Part shown: positions 4,385 through 6,150 of the stretch, piece by piece | How the letters are laid out: every line of letters starts with the position of its first letter | How positions within the stretch are numbered: the stretch's first letter is position 1 | Assembly (NCBI GenBank): GCA_002455605.1 | Contig: DKLE01000026.1 | Location: 1 to 6,150, forward strand | From: Firmicutes bacterium UBA6648 | GTDB taxonomy: Bacteria; Bacillota; Clostridia; Peptostreptococcales; Anaerovoracaceae | Reading direction: 5' to 3' | Length of the DNA stretch: 6,150 nucleotides | Translations under genes and position numbers: made by a program | The notes under the pieces: generated by a model | The model's database searches: none | What the model was told of the DNA's origin: nothing | What the model saw: the letters and a program-made list of their open reading frames with translations, nothing else

Positions 4385-5653
4385 TTAGTTCTCCTCAAAA
4401 CACGATATGGGAATCAATACATCAAATTGTGTATATTCATCCGCCTGAGATTCCACTACTATACTGCCGTTAAACTCCTTCTCCACTAAATCCTTAACTA
4501 AAGTCAGCCCTATTCCCCGGTTGATGTCACCGGTGGCTTCATCAAATTTTGTAGAAAATCCCGGTGCAAAAATAATATCCATATCCTCTTTTCTTATGCC
4601 CGATCCATTGTCTGTAATTCTGAAATCATATGATTGCTCCTCTTTATTTTTCCATAATTCCAATTGAATGGTACCCTTTTTTTCACCGGAAATAGCGTCT
4701 ATGGCATTGATAACAATATTTCTTAAAATGGACATTAAAATATAGTGTTCTTTTACTATAAAATCTTCTTGCAGCTTTGCAATAAATTCAATATCCTTAT
4801 TCTTTTGTTTTATCAGCTCTTCCACATCGGTTTCCAATATATTGACCAAATCCCGAATGCTCAGGCTGGTAATTTTAATATCTGAAAGAAAATTATCCTG
4901 AAGCCCTTTTATCACTCGAATATACCCTTTCTTTATTTCGTGCACATCTTTTGCAATATCTAAAGTCAGGGTATGCAATTCTTCAGGAAACTTCTCATTA
5001 TCCATTTCATGATAAAGTAAAAAAGCTTTTTTCATCACATCTTCTATTTCAATGATACCTTTCTTCATAAAATAGACTTCACTGTCAAAAACAGATGCCA
5101 TTACCATTAATTTTTTATATCTTAATTCATGCTCTTCTTTCGTCAGCAGAGATTTATAGGAATCTATAGCTAAACAAATCATCAAGATCAAAATGGCTCG
5201 AACCATGGCTATCATAAACAAAGTTCCCAGTACGGTGGGATTTACATAAGAAATACCATTCATAAAAGCCAGTTCAGCGGCATTTGACAGGGCATCGCAA
5301 AGAACTAAGGTTGTCCAGAATAATGTGTAATTTTTATTGGGATTTTTATAATACAGAAAATAGAAAATGATACCGAAACAAAAATAAAAGATAATATCAG
5401 GCAGCGCTGCGTCGGCAGACTCCGCCCAATTTCCAGAATTTATCCATAATACGATGCATCGGAAAAAAGGCGAACATATTCCCGTTAAAATAGATAGCTT
5501 AATTGGGTTTAATGCCGGATAGATCTGAAGACATATACCGAATATAACCACAGCAAGGGCAATAATAAAGTCGTCTGAAAAAACATTGATATATAATTGA
5601 GATCCGATAGATACACACCCGGCAGTAATTAAGGACTGCTTGACTTTTTTCAT
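4385..5653 (-). CDS. Membrane sensor histidine kinase (GlnK-like, 422 aa)
   Basis: Partner kinase of the adjacent YcbB-domain regulator. The N-terminal part (about 8-165) is strongly hydrophobic, with five or six predicted membrane segments and no large extracellular domain, so it may sense within the membrane or through the transporter (inference). A coiled linker follows (about 170-230), then a probable phosphoacceptor His238 in KDVHEIKKGY, and a GHKL ATPase domain with N box RNIVINAIDA (311-320), G1 DNGSGI (348-353), F box FAPGFSTKF (362-370) and G2 GIGLTLV (380-386). I place the start at ATG 5651-5653, with AAAGG 6 nt upstream. The open frame extends 80 codons further, but that part overlaps the end of the symporter gene and the intergenic hairpin and does not look like a sensor domain. 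The pair resembles Bacillus GlnK-GlnL; the ligand is not deducible. Confidence 0.87.
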   Translation of the reverse strand: MKKVKQSLITAGCVSIGSQLYINVFSDDFIIALAVVIFGICLQIYPALNPIKLSILTGICSPFFRCIVLWINSGNWAESADAALPDIIFYFCFGIIFYFLYYKNPNKNYTLFWTTLVLCDALSNAAELAFMNGISYVNPTVLGTLFMIAMVRAILILMICLAIDSYKSLLTKEEHELRYKKLMVMASVFDSEVYFMKKGIIEIEDVMKKAFLLYHEMDNEKFPEELHTLTLDIAKDVHEIKKGYIRVIKGLQDNFLSDIKITSLSIRDLVNILETDVEELIKQKNKDIEFIAKLQEDFIVKEHYILMSILRNIVINAIDAISGEKKGTIQLELWKNKEEQSYDFRITDNGSGIRKEDMDIIFAPGFSTKFDEATGDINRGIGLTLVKDLVEKEFNGSIVVESQADEYTQFDVLIPISCFEEN

Positions 5654-5700
5654 GTGCAACCTTTCTTTACATGTATTTTTAATGTTTTTGAAGTTTAAGA

Positions 5701-5734
5701 AATCGTGGATGGACTTAACGTTCCATCCACGATT
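5701..5734 (-). terminator. Hairpin between symporter and kinase genes
   Basis: A perfect 13-bp stem (AATCGTGGATGGA 5701-5713 with 5722-5734) closes on an 8-nt loop, 19 nt after the symporter stop. On minus it is followed by the moderately T-rich TTCTTAAACTTC, not a pure T run. It is probably a terminator or attenuator that lowers kinase/regulator expression relative to the symporter. No clear separate kinase promoter is seen. Confidence 0.65.
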
Positions 5735-5753
5735 CATTATACCTTTATACTCT

Positions 5754-6122
5754 TTATATTGCAACATCCTCGTCTTTACTCTCCAAGATTTTTTTCTTAT
5801 TTTGTAATAAATCAGCATACCTTGACTTAGTAATCTTATCCCATAGTTCAGCATTCTTGATTCCACATTTTTCTGGTTCAAATACCGGATCAATGCCTAA
5901 TTTTTTCTGCTGTTCATAATCTTTTAAAATCTTTATTACAGGCTTATATAATAAGATTAATGCGATTAAATTTACCCATGCCATGAAGCCAACACCTACA
6001 TCGGCTAAATTCCAAGCTACAGCGGAGCTTCTTACACTACCGAATACAATCATTGCAATAAGGAGTAATTTCATAGCTATTTGTATGTACTTTAAATTTT
6101 TAGAATTTCTGTAATGTAGCAT
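5754..6122 (-). CDS. AGCS-family sodium/amino-acid symporter, C-terminal part
   Basis: C-terminal part (122 codons visible) of an alanine/glycine:cation symporter (AGCS, AlsT/GlnT type), which carries amino acids such as alanine, glycine or glutamine into the cell with sodium. Visible are two membrane segments (about 15-37 and 40-62), the family motif AWNLADVGVGFMAWVNLIAL, and the cytoplasmic tail DPVFEPEKCGIKNAELWDKI typical of these transporters. Full-length members are about 450-500 aa, so most of the protein is missing. The Met at 6120-6122 is only the first Met in the open frame; it lacks a ribosome binding site and an in-frame TGA lies at 6129-6131. That break coincides with a 21-bp inverted repeat. 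The gene is upstream of a GlnK/GlnL-like pair, its probable regulators. Confidence 0.85.
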   Translation of the reverse strand: MLHYRNSKNLKYIQIAMKLLLIAMIVFGSVRSSAVAWNLADVGVGFMAWVNLIALILLYKPVIKILKDYEQQKKLGIDPVFEPEKCGIKNAELWDKITKSRYADLLQNKKKILESKDEDVAI

Positions 6123-6150
6123 TCCTATTCAGAAATTCTAAAAATTTAAA
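6091..6150. repeat. Perfect 21-bp inverted repeat at the window end
   Basis: Bases 6091-6111 and 6130-6150 are exact reverse complements, with an 18-nt spacer. The left arm is coding sequence of the AGCS gene (codons for YRNSKNLK); the right arm replaces the expected upstream coding sequence and brings in a stop codon. The right arm ends exactly at the last base of the window, so the repeat may be longer. It fits a fold-back chimera at a contig end, or a real inverted duplication. Confidence 0.9.

Noticed and set aside
5654..5893. Kinase start up to 80 codons upstream of 5653
   Set aside because: The extension overlaps the AGCS gene end and encodes the intergenic hairpin; the ATG at 5651-5653 has its own ribosome binding site and is followed directly by the hydrophobic sensor region.
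1..6150. CRISPR array or transposase/IS element
   Set aside because: No regularly spaced repeats and no transposase-like protein; the repeats found are operators, terminators and the two inverted repeats described.

Overview
The window is AT-rich, with strong AGGAGG-type ribosome binding sites, TTGACA/TATAAT-type promoters and T-tailed hairpin terminators. Together with a YcbB-domain response regulator and an AGCS sodium/amino-acid symporter, this points to a low-GC Gram-positive bacterium, most likely a member of the Clostridia (inference; no ribosomal marker is present).

Left end (1-1030). The 3' end of a tRNA gene with encoded CCA is followed by a 17-bp hairpin terminator. Next is a compact divergent pair of small Cro/CI-type helix-turn-helix genes (77 aa on minus, 108 aa on plus). 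Their intergenic region holds two back-to-back sigma-A-type promoters and two copies of the operator-like palindrome TCGA-N5-TCGA plus a half-site. This looks like a phage-style genetic switch next to a tRNA, possibly the remains of an integrated element, although no integrase is visible.

Middle (1030-3530). A complete lysP-type lysine permease on minus is preceded by a 64-aa minus-strand protein that carries the Acb2/Tad1 hairpin-domain signature (a cyclic-nucleotide sponge family known from anti-CBASS and anti-Thoeris proteins) and starts at TTG. Upstream of that is a divergent pair of very short cysteine-rich genes: a 52-aa minus-strand protein with 20 Cys and 10 Arg, and a 30-aa plus-strand peptide with 8 Cys. 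The two share a 13-bp identical start region (CTGTTATGTGTCA, present as an inverted repeat), each has a strong ribosome binding site, and each ends just before a perfect hairpin terminator. I do not recognise a family for them, and they are the most novel-looking objects in the window.

Right end (3533-6150). Reading on minus, the C-terminal part of an AGCS-family symporter is followed, after a 13-bp hairpin, by a membrane histidine kinase and a response regulator with a YcbB output domain. Kinase stop and regulator start abut directly (TAAATG). The order symporter-kinase-regulator resembles the Bacillus GlnK/GlnL system beside glutamine uptake genes, so the pair probably controls amino-acid uptake in response to an external amino acid. 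The symporter reading frame breaks at a perfect 21-bp inverted repeat that runs to the last base of the window, which suggests either a fold-back assembly artefact at a contig end or a real rearrangement.

The amino-acid transporters suggest amino-acid-using metabolism. Links between the transporter genes, the Acb2-like gene and the Cys-rich pair are positional only.
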